A stretch of 64,000 nt of DNA from Knufia peltigerae (GCA_030247855.1 JAPDRN010000152.1:1-64000); one strand, 5' to 3'. Counted from the stretch's first letter, positions 34,297 through 46,037 are shown. Program-made: numbers and translations. Notes: generated by a model from the letters alone, not told the origin.

Positions 34297-35037
34297 ATGC
34301 CTTCTGGTAAATCAGTCTCTACCGACAAGACCCGCGCCTACAGCGCATCTAGCTCTTTCAACATAACCGTCCTCATTTCTGGTTCAGGCACGAACCTCCA
34401 GGCCCTGATCGATGCTTGCGGCCAAGCACCGCCCTCAAAGAGCCGATCTACCCCGAAACGTCTCCTTCCACAAGCCGAGATCACACACGTTATTTCCAAT
34501 CGTCGTGAGGCATACGGCTTGACTCGTGCTCGAGATGCACGCATTCCTGTGACGTACCACAATCTTGTGGAGTACAAGAAGAGATATCCAAACAATGTAC
34601 AAGCCGCAAGGAATCAGTACGATTCCGATCTTGCCCAGAAGATCCTCACCCACATCCCTTCGCCAGATCTAGTTGTCTGTGCCGGGTGGATGCATATTCT
34701 GTCGCCGATTTTCATCAACGCTTTGGCCTCTGCCCATGTCCCTGTCATCAACCTCCATCCTGCTTTGCCCGGACAATTCAATGGTGCAAACGCCATCGAT
34801 CGTGCTTATGAAGCTTTCAAGAAAGGCGAGATCACCAACACCGGGGTGATGGTACATTACGTCGAGGCAGATGTCGATATGGGTCCGCCTATCCTGGTCA
34901 AAGAAGTCCCTTGCCAAACCGGGGACTCTCAAGAAGATCTGGAAAAGAGGATACACGACACAGAATGGAAACTGATTGTCCAAGCCACAGGGAAAGTACT
35001 TTCGGACCTGGAAGAGAAGAGGAGGTCCGAGAGTTGA
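34297..35037 (+). CDS. ADE8: phosphoribosylglycinamide formyltransferase (GART)
   Basis: Single exon, 246 aa from the ATG at 34297; an upstream GTG in frame is not a usual start. An N-terminal extension of about 20 residues leads into FNITVLISGSGTNLQALIDA, the phosphate-binding loop of the formyltransferase fold. VISNRREAYGLTRA follows, then the folate/catalytic segment VINLHPALPGQFNGANAIDRAY with N152 and H154, and GVMVHYVEADVDMGPPIL with the conserved Asp. It transfers a formyl group from 10-formyltetrahydrofolate to GAR, the third step of purine synthesis, in the cytosol. Length and order match yeast Ade8. Confidence 0.96.
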   Translation: MPSGKSVSTDKTRAYSASSSFNITVLISGSGTNLQALIDACGQAPPSKSRSTPKRLLPQAEITHVISNRREAYGLTRARDARIPVTYHNLVEYKKRYPNNVQAARNQYDSDLAQKILTHIPSPDLVVCAGWMHILSPIFINALASAHVPVINLHPALPGQFNGANAIDRAYEAFKKGEITNTGVMVHYVEADVDMGPPILVKEVPCQTGDSQEDLEKRIHDTEWKLIVQATGKVLSDLEEKRRSES

Positions 35038-35091
35038 GCCATGCCAAAAAAAATACTTGCGTTTACCCAACATAGTTGATGACCTGAAACC

Positions 35092-35100
35092 TACGGAGTA
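35092..35100. repeat. intergenic 9-mer TACGGAGTA
   Basis: Exact copy of the recurrent word, 55 nt after the ADE8 stop. Confidence 0.6.
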
Positions 35101-35726
35101 CAGGTAGCCAAAAGTCGTTCCCTGATTGCAGCAAGGTGTTTTCGGCCTTATGGGATCACGTCTGGGATAGAGGAGTTTGTTAGATTTGGGACCGCGGCAC
35201 AAACCATCATATATCTCATGTGAGATGATGGTTCTTTGTTTTCCCCATGTTTTTCGCCCTGTGGTGACGGAGCCAAATGAGAGGACTATGTCTCAGGCCA
35301 GGGTTGGCAGTGGTGTAGCTTCAAGAGCTGAAATTGCAGGGGATGGTGGCAGCTGGGCTTTTGGGGGCTGGAGTTCGACAGGGCCCGAATTGACCAAGTA
35401 TGCCAGATTTGCCACGTTTCAACGATTCGTAAACGTACTTTTGGAGTGGACGGAACGGTGGGCATTTGGCTGATTGAAACACTCATCTGGTGGACAATTG
35501 GACAGAAATTCAAAAAAAAAGAGAGAGGAAAAGGAACATATCGGCGCACCAAGGTACTGCCTGGTAGTCACGACAGCTTCATACTACCTGAAAAGTAAAA
35601 ACTACTTGACATGAATGAAATGATGAACTCACAGAATCCACTCTACACGTGTTTACAAAAAGACATGTTCAATGATTAGTACCGTGGCTCACACGGAGTA
35701 CTACATACTAACTAATTCAGGTGCTG

Positions 35727-35735
35727 TACGGAGTA
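35727..35735. repeat. intergenic 9-mer TACGGAGTA
   Basis: Exact copy of the recurrent word in the 3' flank of the C2-domain gene. Confidence 0.6.
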
Positions 35736-35896
35736 AGAATAAACATGATCCTGCCGTTGAAAAAACAGGTCTGGGTATCGCAAAAACCACCCCTGCCACC
35801 CTGGACGCTCATCCACGCATCAACATTGAAACATCAAAACATGAATCGCAAAGGTACTGTACAGTCGAAAGCCCTCTTTCGCTCATCTCGCATCCA

Positions 35897-38006
35897 TTAT
35901 CGCTTCTCATTCGAGGTGTCTGCGTCTCCTCTCTCAGGAGCATTGACGTCTCCATTCTGATTCAGCTTCTCCTGTTCGGCGGCGGCGGCGTCTTTGTCCC
36001 CATCGGCCGTCGACGTCTCCCCGTTGGCGGCGGCGGCGTCGTATTGTCCGTGGTGCTCGTCCTTGCCGCCGTCGAGGAAGGCGTGATACTGCTGCTTGTA
36101 CCGATGCTCCTTGTGGTCCTCCCCGGCCGCCCGCGCGGCCAGATCCTCCTCGTCGCTCGAGCTGACGCTGCTCATGCTGGAGTTTTGCATAAACATGACC
36201 TGGTTGTGGGTCGACTTCTTGCGCTCCCGTTGTTCGCCCTTGAGCTTCTTCATGCGCTCCTCGTCGGCCTGACAATCCAACGTGACCACCTTGAGGCCGG
36301 GGAAGTTCATCTTGAAGAAATCCCGCAGAAGGGGCAATTTCTTGCCGTTGGGCCTATAAGTGCCGCTGTCGTTGTCGATGATCAACTCGTAGTGCGAAGG
36401 ATCCGTGTCCTTGTTCGAGTCTTCGATCGACACCTCATTGCCGTCGGGATCCTTGCTTTTGTCCTTGTCCTTGCCGTTTTGGCCCGGCGCCGACTTCACA
36501 ACACACTCTGAATCTTTCTCCTTGTCCTTGTCCATATCCTTCTTCTCGTCCTTGTCCTTCTCGTGCTGATGATGATCATCATCGTCGGTGCCGTCCTGGT
36601 TAATAGCAAGTTGATCGATTTCCTTATTCTCCCTCTCTTCCTCTGCCGGGCCACTTTCTGGGGCGGGCTTATGCGTGCCTTCCACCGGGTCGACGTCCTT
36701 CTCCTTCCTGTTCGTCTTCCCGTGTCGGATTTTCCGGAAGAAGAATTCTCCACTGCAAGCAATGTATATACTCACATCGCTATGCATAGTATGTTTACTT
36801 AGAAGATCGATTCCAAATTCTTTACCCGTTTCCGTGAACCGAAAGTGCCCGTCCAGAGTCAGGACGTACGTGAAAATCCGCCCGCCCTCATCATAATGCA
36901 CGAGGTCAAGTAGTAATTTTGTCATGTCAGGGGTCGGTTCAGGGAATGTGCCATACTTTGTCATCCGATCGTAGTTGTAGATCCGCGCGTGTTGGTGGTG
37001 AAGGGCGCGATTGAGCAGCCTACCTCGGATGGAATGAGACGTGAACATACCCGCAACAAAGGGTTTGAATTCCACGTATCGATGATACAGCTCTGCAGGT
37101 ACCGGACCCCGGAGTTGCATCTGCACGGCCTGGAAACTGTGCATCTCTCTGTTAGTCATGCTTCCGCCACTCGCTAGGAGGACGTAGGAGAGGATCGGCC
37201 AGGGCTTACTTGTATCTCTGCGTCTCTTTGCCGTCCTTGCCCATTTCTGTATCCTTGGTTCCGGCCAACCGCCCTATGAGCGGAGAGTAATGCCGACTCC
37301 AAGCCAAAGGTCCGATTGTATACATCCTTCCGCCGCTTTCATCTTTCGTACGCCCAAGATTCTCAATGCTCACGACTAAATGGCCACCCATCTTGACGTT
37401 TCGTGAGAACATCGCGGCACATCCACGAATGGTGTATGCGCGCTTACTACCCATGCGCTTTTTCAGTTCGAAGCTCCGCCTTGAGAAGCCCTTCCAATTG
37501 TCATCGATGCCGGAGACGTTGATATGTGCATTGCCTAAGCGGTCGTCGTGGTCTGACGGGTCTTCGTCGTACAGTCTGCATTTCAGATGGAAGCCTGAAC
37601 TGGGTACATTGGCAACGATCCAGTCGGTGTTCCATTCTGGGTTTGTATTGCGGTGGATGGTCGGCGTGCGTATGCACATATCTGGGTCTTGCTTGTGACG
37701 CTTGACAAGGTCTGATTTGAGGACGGCTAGGATATAAGGGTCTGAAGAGAGCGTGTTTAAATCGGCAAAGGGAAGGTTTTCGGCTTTGTGAAAGGTGAAC
37801 TTCAATGTGTATCCAGGCGGCGCATGAGGTATGGGAGTGTCATCAAAGCCTCCCGCGGGACCTTTCTTCTTCTCCGGAGCATTTGATCCTGTGTTTGGTT
37901 GGTATTTATTTTGTATTCTGTCCGCCTGATTGACAAGCTTGGGACCAATCTTATCCGCCGGATGCTCCTTGCGTATAGCAGGTGAATCTGCGTCGCTGTT
38001 GGCCAT
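35897..38006 (-). CDS. C2-domain protein with charged C-terminal tail
   Basis: Exons 38006-37210 and 37148-35897; 2049 nt, 682 aa. A C2-like domain covers about residues 55-200 (YTLKFTFHKAENLPFADLNT, SDPYILAVLKSD, a partner strand with NPEWNTDWIV, and CRLYDEDPSDHDDRLGNAHI), including acidic loop residues that could bind calcium. A conserved middle region follows (HYSPLIGRLAG, VPAELYHRYVEFKPFVAGMF, HHQHARIYNYDRMTKYG), which I have seen only in fungal C2 proteins of unknown role. The tail is extremely rich in Lys, Asp and Glu and probably disordered. Likely a membrane- or lipid-associated cytosolic protein (inference). Start ATG 38006; only GTG/TTG codons precede it. Confidence 0.8.
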
Positions 38007-38766
38007 GGCGGATAGCTGTCGCAACACGGGTTGTTCGAGCGCGTGCAGGTCGTAGTTATGGAGTTATGGAGGGGGAAAGCGGAAAGAGAAGCGGATGGAG
38101 AGCACGGTTGAAGAAGCAGGTGGGTAAGGCGCCATACAAGGCAAGATCCTTGTGTCGTAGTGACGATGGACGGGCGATCGCGACATGGAACACCCCAAGA
38201 TCGAGAGTTCCGGATGGTGAAGCTGGAAAGGCTGACGACGCCCACGGGTACAACGGCTGAAGGGCCAATAATGCAGGCTTCTTAGTGGTACCAAAACACC
38301 CACGGTCCCCTCTCTTTGACAGAAGCTTGGTTTCTTAGCTTGAGCCTATTTGGGGGCATTCCTTGAATCCCAATGGCATACAATACAAAATCAGCACATC
38401 CCGGTATCCAGTCGATCAACAATGGCAAACTCGCAGGATTTTGCACGCCATTGTTGACATCATCGTCGTGGGATATGGAGAGATCGCATGTACTTTGCAA
38501 GTACTCGTATTGGTAGTATGAGCCCAGTACATCCGAATCGTCCAGATGATAGTTTGCAAGAATGACAGATGTCTATGGAGTCTGGTCCAACCGTCTTCTC
38601 TACTCTAGTGTCCATCTATATCTTCTCTCAAACGAATGTTTTGTCCGCTGCCGCTGTGTCATTGTGCCACCAAGGTGAGATCAGACCAGGTACACCCACA
38701 TGCTGAAGTCCTCGCTTATGCCAAAACCCCAAACATTCAAAAACAGCCCTTCATTCATTAGTCTAT
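38007..38766. other. intergenic between the C2-domain gene and CDC6
   Basis: Promoter of the C2-domain gene and 3' flank of CDC6. No gene seen. Confidence 0.5.
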
Positions 38767-40620
38767 CTAGTACTCCTCAAATAATTTCAACAATAGGTCG
38801 GCGCCAGGTCCATTCAAGCTATCCCTCATCTCCTTCTCAGAAACTGCGCTTATGACTTGCTTGTCGTCCAATGCTCTCCCGCTCCTTGATGGTGTCTTGG
38901 TCGGTGTCAGAAGGCTGGACGTTCGTCCTGCGGATTCATGTACCAGACCGAGGGTCTCCAGACTGGCCACAACGTCTCGGAACTCAGTCACCTTCAATGG
39001 TACCAGTGTTCCGTCACGTTTGCATAACGCCGTGTATTTTTCGAAAAGGGCTTTGATGGTAGGGATCCGCGACTGTGACTTTGAAGGTGTTGTGTATGGA
39101 TCACAATGTCTCTGTCGACTTTCTGATGCTACCAGAGAACACAGTACAGCTCTCTGTTGAAGATTCAGTCCACTCAGTCGGGACACAGTGGCATTGTTGA
39201 ATATGCTGGAGGCGATTGCTGCAACATGCGCCGGACTGGCTCGAGGTGCACTTTCCATTGTCAACTGAGACAGAACAGACCGGCTCTCAATCGTAGTCTG
39301 CAGGTTTTTCACCTCCCCAAGCGGCTGTTTCGTTGGAGTTGTCTGGTTTGAGCTCATTTTGGCGATTGTTTCCTGCTCGATCTTATCAATCACACGGCGA
39401 ACCAGACTGAATGCTTTCCTGAGGTCTCCTGTCTGAGATGCGATCCTTTTGCTACTGAGCTGCACCGCGGCCGGGTGGATCAAAGGAACGAAGTCGGGAG
39501 ATGCTGAGCTCTCAGCAGGTAGTAGTGTTCGCAGCTTCTCGGAGATGATTTTCGAAATTTGCTGGGCATTGTATGGAAGGAATGGAAGAAGCTCCGGCTT
39601 TAGGCTCTTCATCTTCAGCCGAGGAAGAAACCGATCAGTTAAATCAAGGGCATTAGCGATGCCGATCAGAACGAGGGAGGAAGATGGATGCATCGCCCAC
39701 TCGAAAATATTGTATAGCACCTCGCATTCCCCACTGAGAAGGGTGTCGATTTCGTCCAGTAATACCAGATGCATCTCGGAGCTTCGCTTTCGCGCGGTGA
39801 ATAGCTTTGAGAGGCTGGCTTTCGTTGCTTTTTGATTGCCACCACCACAGCCAAACTCTTGGGCAAAGCTGGTAAGGACCTCGTTCGAAGATTTGAAAGC
39901 AACACAGTTGATGGTTGCGACTTTAAGGTGTTTTCCCTGGAATTCTTGCATGATCTCCTGGATCAAGGCACTCTTGCCAGTTCCTGGAGGTCCGCTCACA
40001 TAAGTGCAGCCACCCTTCTCAGTCCTAATGGCCTTGGATATGAAGTCTGTCAGTCGTTGTCGCTCTGGTTCCCGTCCAATGACTTTTCCATTCGACGCTT
40101 GGGTGAATAGTTGTCTCGCCAGCGAATAAACGTTCTGTCTTGATGGCGTAGAAGTGCGTGCTGATCGAGGTGTAAGTAACCGACCTCCAAGTCGTACGCG
40201 ATGCTTTGGTGTACACGGAGGCGTCGCAAGAGCATTTTTGAAGCGTGTGGTCGTCGGTGTCGAGACAGCCGCAGGTATAATGTTTTCATCTTGGAACTCG
40301 TTTGCGGTGGTCTTGCTATCTTCGGAGATGTTTTGTTCGGTACGTCTTGGTTTTTCAATACGAGGTCTGACAGAACGAGTTTGAACAGGGCTCTGATGCC
40401 TGCTTGGGGAACACTGTTCCCCCGACTGTTCCTGTCCATCGGTGTCTTCATATATCTGAGGAGCAGAACGACGCGTCCGTCTCTTTGGGATAGGAGAAAG
40501 AGATGAGATATCTGTACCACGGCAATGTCAATGGGATTCCCTCAGCTCGATCCAGCTTTTGCACATACCTTCCTCGTCTAGAACTCTTCGAGAACGCTTT
40601 CCAAGTACTGAAGCAGCCAT
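38767..40620 (-). CDS. CDC6: DNA replication licensing ATPase Cdc6/Cdc18
   Basis: Exons 40620-40569 and 40511-38767; 1797 nt, 598 aa. AAA+ core: Walker A GPPGTGKS at 191-198, Walker B LVLLDEID with D270-E271, then sensor regions. A C-terminal winged-helix domain follows, with a LPLKVTEFRDVVASLETLGLV-like segment matching Cdc6_C. The basic N-terminus has full CDK-consensus sites SPSR (52-55) and TPSR (139-142) and several minimal TP/SP sites, as expected of a protein removed after CDK phosphorylation. It loads Mcm2-7 onto ORC-bound origins in G1. The tiny first exon (MAASVLGKRSRRVLDEE) is fixed by a GTATGT donor and a clean phase-1 join. The promoter carries a double MluI box. Confidence 0.95.
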
Positions 40621-41249
40621 TGATGTGGTCGTTGCTGCTTTTGCTTCCAGGTGTAGAGTTGGAGAAGGATGTACGAAGGAAGGAACGACCGTGGGCGCGA
40701 TTTACTTTTCACGAGTCATGTAGACGCGTCGACGCGTAGAGTGAAGCTCGGCCCAACTGCCCTGACAGGCTTCCAGCCACAAGGGAGCGCCTAAGTGTTA
40801 AGCGCGCTCTAAGGTGAAGCACTCATTCTTGAAACGCAGATGAGCTCACCAGCCTCAGCGGCTATTGCACGTCGTTGTGGCGCCCTCCTCGCCATTGCCG
40901 ACGCCTTGCCTGGATTCTCTTGGCGAGTTTGCATGCAACAAGGCTGTTACTGTTATCACCGATAGGCGCCCGGAGCGTTTTCGTCATAAGTGAAAGTTGT
41001 GTTCACGCTGGGCATCAGTGCGTGTTTGCCTGCAACTGCCATTCAACTCGACAGATCAACTACGTCGATATCTTGATTTCAAATTGGCCTTTCTGGTATC
41101 ATGATCCGCCAAATTTCTCTCATATGAAGACTTCTAATTCTTGAGACTCTAGTGAGAGTCCCTCATACCAAAAGTATTCATCTGTCCCCTGCGGATTTAT
41201 CTCCGACCTACCACGTCCTAACCAGTCTCAACGCCCACATACTCTCAAC
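40621..41249. other. shared divergent promoter of CDC6 and the UBX gene
   Basis: Intergenic 629 nt between two genes transcribed apart. The double MCB at 40724-40737 is on the CDC6 side. Other GC-rich words (GGCGCGAT near 40694, AGCGCGCT near 40801) lie close by. Confidence 0.6.
40724..40737. promoter_or_regulatory. palindromic double MluI cell-cycle box (MCB) of CDC6
   Basis: Two ACGCGT cores two bases apart form the 14-bp perfect palindrome ACGCGTCGACGCGT, about 105-115 nt upstream of the CDC6 start codon. MCB elements bind MBF (Swi6/Mbp1-type) and drive G1/S transcription; yeast CDC6 and fission yeast cdc18 are known MBF targets. Position and doubling make it the likely cell-cycle control site. 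Confidence 0.75.
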
Positions 41250-42900
41250 ATGGACGAAGCGATTGCCTCCGTCATCACGGTCACCGGATCAACTCCAGAA
41301 ATCGCTGCGCAGTATGTTCAGCTCGCCGATGGTGACCCCAATCAAGCCATTCAATTATTCTTTGAAAATGGTGGCGCAGATCTCGGCGTCGCATTCCAAC
41401 AGCCTCAGCCCTCCACAACCTCACACTCTACGGGTGATGCTCAGAACCCAATCAATTTAGATGCAGACGAAAACATCTCCGATGATAATGACCCCGAGAT
41501 CACTGGCTTCAGAAAGTCACCAGTACACGCTGCTCCCTCGAGACCTATGAATGACTTTGAAGATGATGAAGCAATGGCGAGGCGGTTACAAGAGGAGATG
41601 TATGGAGGTAATGGAATAGAACACAATGTCAGAGCTCCCATTGCTCGACAAGTCGAGACCTTAGTCGGCCCTGGTGCAAATCCTTTTGCCGCCGCCGGAC
41701 CAGAGTATGACGCAGCAATAGAGGAGAGGTTACGTGCTTTTCAAACAAGACGCAATCCAGGTTGGTTCGAATCTGGCCTGTGAAACAACATGACTAACTG
41801 GTCTCGCAGTTCGTCCTGGCATATTCAACCAACATGAACCGCCGACCAGTATCTGGGACAGGGATGTTAGAGACGCCGACGCTGGAAGAAGCTTTCTTGC
41901 AGAGTCGACCGGAGGAGCATCCGAGGCTTCATCGAGATCAACTAGGCTCGCCCGACTTTTCCAACCACCCTGGGACTTGATGTTCAAAGGAGAATGGGAT
42001 GCTGCCCGAGACGAAGGCAAAGAGCACAAGAAATGGCTCTTGGTTGACATCCAAGATCCGTCTATATTTGACTGCCAGGCGCTGAACAGGGATTTGTGGA
42101 AGAACGAGGGTATCATCGACACAGTCAAGGAGAACTTTGTCTTCATTCAGTACAATAAAGATGATCCACGAGCTGCCCAATATATCCAGTATTATTTCCC
42201 GACCTACGAAAATCAGGATGAGTATCCTCATGTTGCGATCGTGGACCCCAGAACCGGCGAACAGATCAAGCTGTGGTCGCGGAAGGTGCCGTCAGCGGCC
42301 GAGTTCTTGATGCAACTCCATGAATTCCTTGATCGATACAGTCTGGACAACAATGCCCGGAATCCTGTTGCGAAGCGGAAATCAGAAGCCAAGGAGAAAC
42401 CTCTAGATCAGTTGAGTGAAGAAGAACAACTAGAAAGAGCATTGCAAGCTAGTCTCGGGTCCCAGGAGGATGCAGCACTCAAGCCTGCTGCCGCAGAAGA
42501 TCCCGACGCACTCACAAGAAGTATTGGTGATGTACGATCAGCAGATGGTCCATCAATTGCTGAAGCTATGGATCTGGACGAACCCAGCGCCGCGACGACG
42601 AGCGAAACAACCCCATTTTCACTGATTCCTTCCGACCGTCCGCATGTGGAACCTCCTGCTGGTCCCGGTATAACACGAGTCCAGATCAGACACCCAGGAG
42701 GTAGAATCGTGCGACGATTCGCAGAAGCCGACCCTGTACAACGGATTTATGAGTTTCTGAAAGCCGAACCTTTGGAGGGTAGGGAGGGGAAGGACTTTGA
42801 GCTGGTTTCTATGGGAAAGAATCTCATTGATTCTCGACAAGAGACCATCGAAGCGGCGGCATTGAAAAACGGAACCGTGATGGTGGAGTTTGTGGAGTAA
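41250..42900 (+). CDS. UBX5: UBA-UAS-UIM-UBX protein (Ubx5/UBXN7 type), Cdc48 adaptor
   Basis: Exons 41250-41760 and 41810-42900; 1602 nt, 533 aa. Order of domains: UBA-like at about 1-45 (ITVTGSTPEIAAQYVQLADGD...IQLFFENGG); a thioredoxin-like UAS domain from about LFQPPWDLMFKGEWDAARDEGKEH through WLLVDIQDP, VIQYNKDD-like strands and VAIVDPRTGEQIKLW; a ubiquitin-interacting motif EEEQLERALQASL; and a C-terminal UBX domain (TRVQIRHPGGRIVRRF...LKNGTVMVEFVE). This is the layout of yeast Ubx5 and human UBXN7, which link p97/Cdc48 to ubiquitinated cullin substrates. The intron has branch ACTAAC and acceptor CGCAG. Confidence 0.93.
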
Positions 42901-43584
42901 TCAGTGGCTGATAGTTGAAATTCCTCTGAGATCTCATTCCAGCGGACTAGAGGTGCATGGCGAGGCGTTACCAGACTTAGGCGATTTACTAATGCCAGTA
43001 AGGTGGACACCTGGCCTAGCCTATCGATCGAAGAACTTCGTACAGGTCTGTCGTTCCAGACGAGCAATCATGAAATATTGATGGCTGTAACCTAAATGTC
43101 TCTAAGTTTTGATTGTCGTGTGTATTGTATGGCCCTCGAGTCTTCCCGCTGATAGGGGTATTCGGCCAATCGGAGCGGCCAGTAGCATAGCGCGACCGGT
43201 TGCGGTCTGTGAGTAAACACGCCGTGAATTTGTTTCAATTTCTCAGAGATACATCTGCAAATGTATGGGCACACGTGGTACCATGAGCTAACGTTCTGTC
43301 GCGTCGTATGGCAGCAATGATTCACGACCTCACGATCTTTCACGACACAAAACTAAGCGCGTAGAAGGCAGGGGCACCTGGGCACGGCGCCTGCTGAAAG
43401 CCCTCCTCTCGAAGAATTCACTCGACCTTTCCAACCACTGACGACGCCTTCTCTGCGGACATTTCACCTCGCCAGACACTATCCTCCCACTTCCTTGAGT
43501 GACTCTGGGATAGCACGTCCTCTGGTATCGTCCTCAAGCCGGTAAACGCCCCCAACACATCTCCGACCACTCTTCCTCCCGACC
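42901..43584. other. intergenic between UBX gene and GCK kinase
   Basis: 3' flank of the UBX gene and promoter/5' leader of the kinase. No gene seen. Confidence 0.5.
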
Positions 43585-45594
43585 ATGGACCCAGAAGAGT
43601 TGTATACAAAGCAGAATTGCATTGGAGGAGGTAGTTTTGGCAAAGTATACAAGGGCGTTGACAAGCGAACTGGACAAGCTGTGGCCATCAAAATTATAGA
43701 TGTGGAGAATGCTGAAGATGAGGTCGAGGACATTATACAAGAAATATCCATACTTTCAGAGTTGCAGTCGCCCTATGTCACCAAGTATCATGGCTCGTTT
43801 TTGAAAGGCTCCGATCTGTGGATCATCATGGAATTTTGTTCAGGAGGTAGCTGTTCAGATCTGATGAGACCCGGCATCATTCACGAAGACTACATCTGTA
43901 TCATCCTTCGAGAACTGTTAATGGGGCTCGAATACCTCCACGGAGACAAAAAACTGCATCGAGACATCAAAGCGGCCAATGTCCTTCTAGGGCAGAACGG
44001 ACAGGTCAAGCTTGCAGACTTCGGTGTCTCTGGACAGCTCTCGGCTACCATGACTAAAAAGAATACCTTTGTTGGCACCCCTTTCTGGATGGCACCAGAG
44101 GTTATCAAGCAGTCTGGTTATGATCACAAAGCAGATATTTGGTCTCTTGGTATTACGGCCATTGAGTTGGCTCAAGGAGAGCCTCCATATGCCGACATTC
44201 ATCCCATGAAAGTTCTCTTCCTGATCCCCAAAAACCCCCCGCCTAGTCTACAAGGGAACTTTTCACGTACATTCAAAGACTTTGTCGAGTTATGTCTGAG
44301 AAGAGACCCTCGAGATCGTCCGTCGGCGAAAGAATTGCTGAAGCACCCTTTCATACGCAAGGCGAAGAAGACAACGTATCTGACCGAGCTAATTGAACGC
44401 AACGAGAGATATATTGCAACTCACGGCAGCAGATCTTCAGATGATGAGGATGACGACGAAATTCCTACGCAACAGACTCATACCTCCGAGAATGAAGATC
44501 TCTGGGACTTTGGCACGGTCCGACCTGTTGGTGGTCGGAATGCTGGGCTTCGCCCAATGAATGACTCTGACACCAATGCGAGAGCGTCTGCAGAGCCATC
44601 AGCTCCGAGAAACAAAAGTGACTGGGATGAGACTGTCAAAGTTCCTTCCTCTCCGCAGAAGTCTCCTGTCAAGGCTGCGTTCCCGACTCCAGCGAAAGTT
44701 CCCTTGCCAGCTTCTCCTGCTAAGGAAACCAATCCCGGCGGAGTTACGGCATCTCCTCATAAATCTGCACCTGCTGTCCCACCAAAAACCTCGACTCCTT
44801 TCTCCGTGCCACAAACACCGGTCAATTATGTCAACTCTGAGGTCTCTAAATCACAGGAACACCAAGACAGCCCAGAATCTAACGAATATAACAAAGCATT
44901 TCAAGCTCAGCTGGCCAAGGACATGGGATTTCTGAAAATCAATGGCTCAGACAGCCCTAATTCGCAGGGGTCAACTCCGCCCAACAAGAAACCTCACATG
45001 GTTATTCCAGAGATTCCTCCCTTCAAAGGTAGACCAGGTAGAGGGGAGCCTCTTGATCATGCAAGACCAGCACCACCATTGAAAACAGTAGCCCAACAAC
45101 CTCTGCCCTCCTTTTCAACCAAAGATTTATCACCCATACCAGGTATACCATCGACTGATCAACGACAGTCACAGCCCTTGGCGAGTAAGACGAACAAGTC
45201 GTCACCTCTGACGCAACCAATCTCGGGAGGCCTTTCGACTCAACCTTCGAAAGAAGATGCAAATGATGAGCTTACAGCTATCAACTCCGTGATTGTTCCA
45301 GCACTTGATGCCGCAATTCATCGTCGAAGCTATATGCTGAAGGAGCTTAGTCGGACGAGACAGCCAGGCTCACCTGCAGCGGCGGAAGTTCAACATCAGA
45401 GGGTGCAGACCCATGAGAAAGTGCGACGTCTGGCCTCGAAAGCTGCAGCTATTTTTCAAGAGATCCAACGATGTGATGAAGAGTTTCCCGTTGGAATGGG
45501 TGGCGGTGTGACAGAGTTTTTGGAAGGGTTCTTAGAAGAGATCCTGGTAAGAGTCGAGGCCGCCGAAGAGCCGGAGAGTCCTAAGAAGGTCTAG
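43585..45594 (+). CDS. Ste20-like germinal-centre kinase, GCK-III subfamily
   Basis: Single exon, 669 aa. N-terminal kinase domain (about 7-265): IGGGSFGKVYKG, AIKIIDVENAEDEVEDI, LHRDIKAANVLL, DFGVSGQLSATMTKKNTFVGTPFWMAPEVI and IWSLGITAIELAQGEPPYADIHPMK, the signature of MST3/MST4/YSK and fungal GCK-III kinases. The rest is Ser/Pro-rich and ends in a helical segment (about 570-660). Relatives act in septation (SIN/MOR networks), polarity and hyphal growth. Which fungal orthologue it is (Sid1-like or MST-1-like) cannot be settled by eye. It uses no intron in the kinase domain. Confidence 0.93.
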   Translation: MDPEELYTKQNCIGGGSFGKVYKGVDKRTGQAVAIKIIDVENAEDEVEDIIQEISILSELQSPYVTKYHGSFLKGSDLWIIMEFCSGGSCSDLMRPGIIHEDYICIILRELLMGLEYLHGDKKLHRDIKAANVLLGQNGQVKLADFGVSGQLSATMTKKNTFVGTPFWMAPEVIKQSGYDHKADIWSLGITAIELAQGEPPYADIHPMKVLFLIPKNPPPSLQGNFSRTFKDFVELCLRRDPRDRPSAKELLKHPFIRKAKKTTYLTELIERNERYIATHGSRSSDDEDDDEIPTQQTHTSENEDLWDFGTVRPVGGRNAGLRPMNDSDTNARASAEPSAPRNKSDWDETVKVPSSPQKSPVKAAFPTPAKVPLPASPAKETNPGGVTASPHKSAPAVPPKTSTPFSVPQTPVNYVNSEVSKSQEHQDSPESNEYNKAFQAQLAKDMGFLKINGSDSPNSQGSTPPNKKPHMVIPEIPPFKGRPGRGEPLDHARPAPPLKTVAQQPLPSFSTKDLSPIPGIPSTDQRQSQPLASKTNKSSPLTQPISGGLSTQPSKEDANDELTAINSVIVPALDAAIHRRSYMLKELSRTRQPGSPAAAEVQHQRVQTHEKVRRLASKAAAIFQEIQRCDEEFPVGMGGGVTEFLEGFLEEILVRVEAAEEPESPKKV

Positions 45595-46037
45595 TAAGGA
45601 CGTCGTCTCATTCCATGATTAGTGGTCACTATGATGAAATCGAAGGGGCAATTGTCTATCATGTCGTAATGCAGTGTATACGAGATTATGGACCAGACTG
45701 TACGAAGACTGAGCACTTAAAAGGGGTGCTACGGACTAGAGCAGAGTGATGATGGCCAGGAAGCTGGCTGTTGTCAATGTTCATATACAGCCTTGTGTGA
45801 CTCAAGAAGCCCCTTAAATGTACTAATTCCGAGTCATGCGCCGCGTCACTGGATGACCGTGATTTATCCTTCCTCGCTCGCCTCCGTACCTTGCCTAATC
45901 GACGTATGTGAGACGTATTGCGTATTCTGAGATCAAGCCCATCATGTAAAACCCTCATCTCAGGGTGTTGAGACCTGAACTCTAGCCCAACACCATCGAT
46001 ATCCTGGAAAGTCAGGGCGCTGGGTAAGACACGCACA
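45595..46037. other. intergenic between kinase and DUF3074 gene
   Basis: Tandem spacing, plus strand. 3' flank of the kinase and short promoter of the next gene. No gene seen; the long minus-strand frame here is a shadow. Confidence 0.5.

Larger units (their letters stand above)
35038..35896. other. convergent intergenic between ADE8 and the C2-domain gene
   Basis: 3' flanks of two genes facing each other. It holds two exact copies of the recurrent 9-mer (35092, 35727) and a CACGGAGTA variant at 35692. No gene seen. Confidence 0.5.

Noticed and set aside
35672..36511. 279-codon plus-strand ORF rich in Val/Leu
   Set aside because: Antisense of the Lys/Asp-rich tail of the C2-domain gene, which reads as hydrophobic residues on the other strand; not a real membrane protein.
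36749..36771. Possible 23-nt intron (GTGAGT...TGCAG) in the C2-domain gene
   Set aside because: Too short for a spliceosomal intron, and its removal would break the reading frame that is otherwise open.
41762..41774. tRNA-like T-loop sequence GGTTCGAATCTGG
   Set aside because: It lies across the UBX gene exon 1 / intron 1 boundary and no cloverleaf stems or A box surround it.
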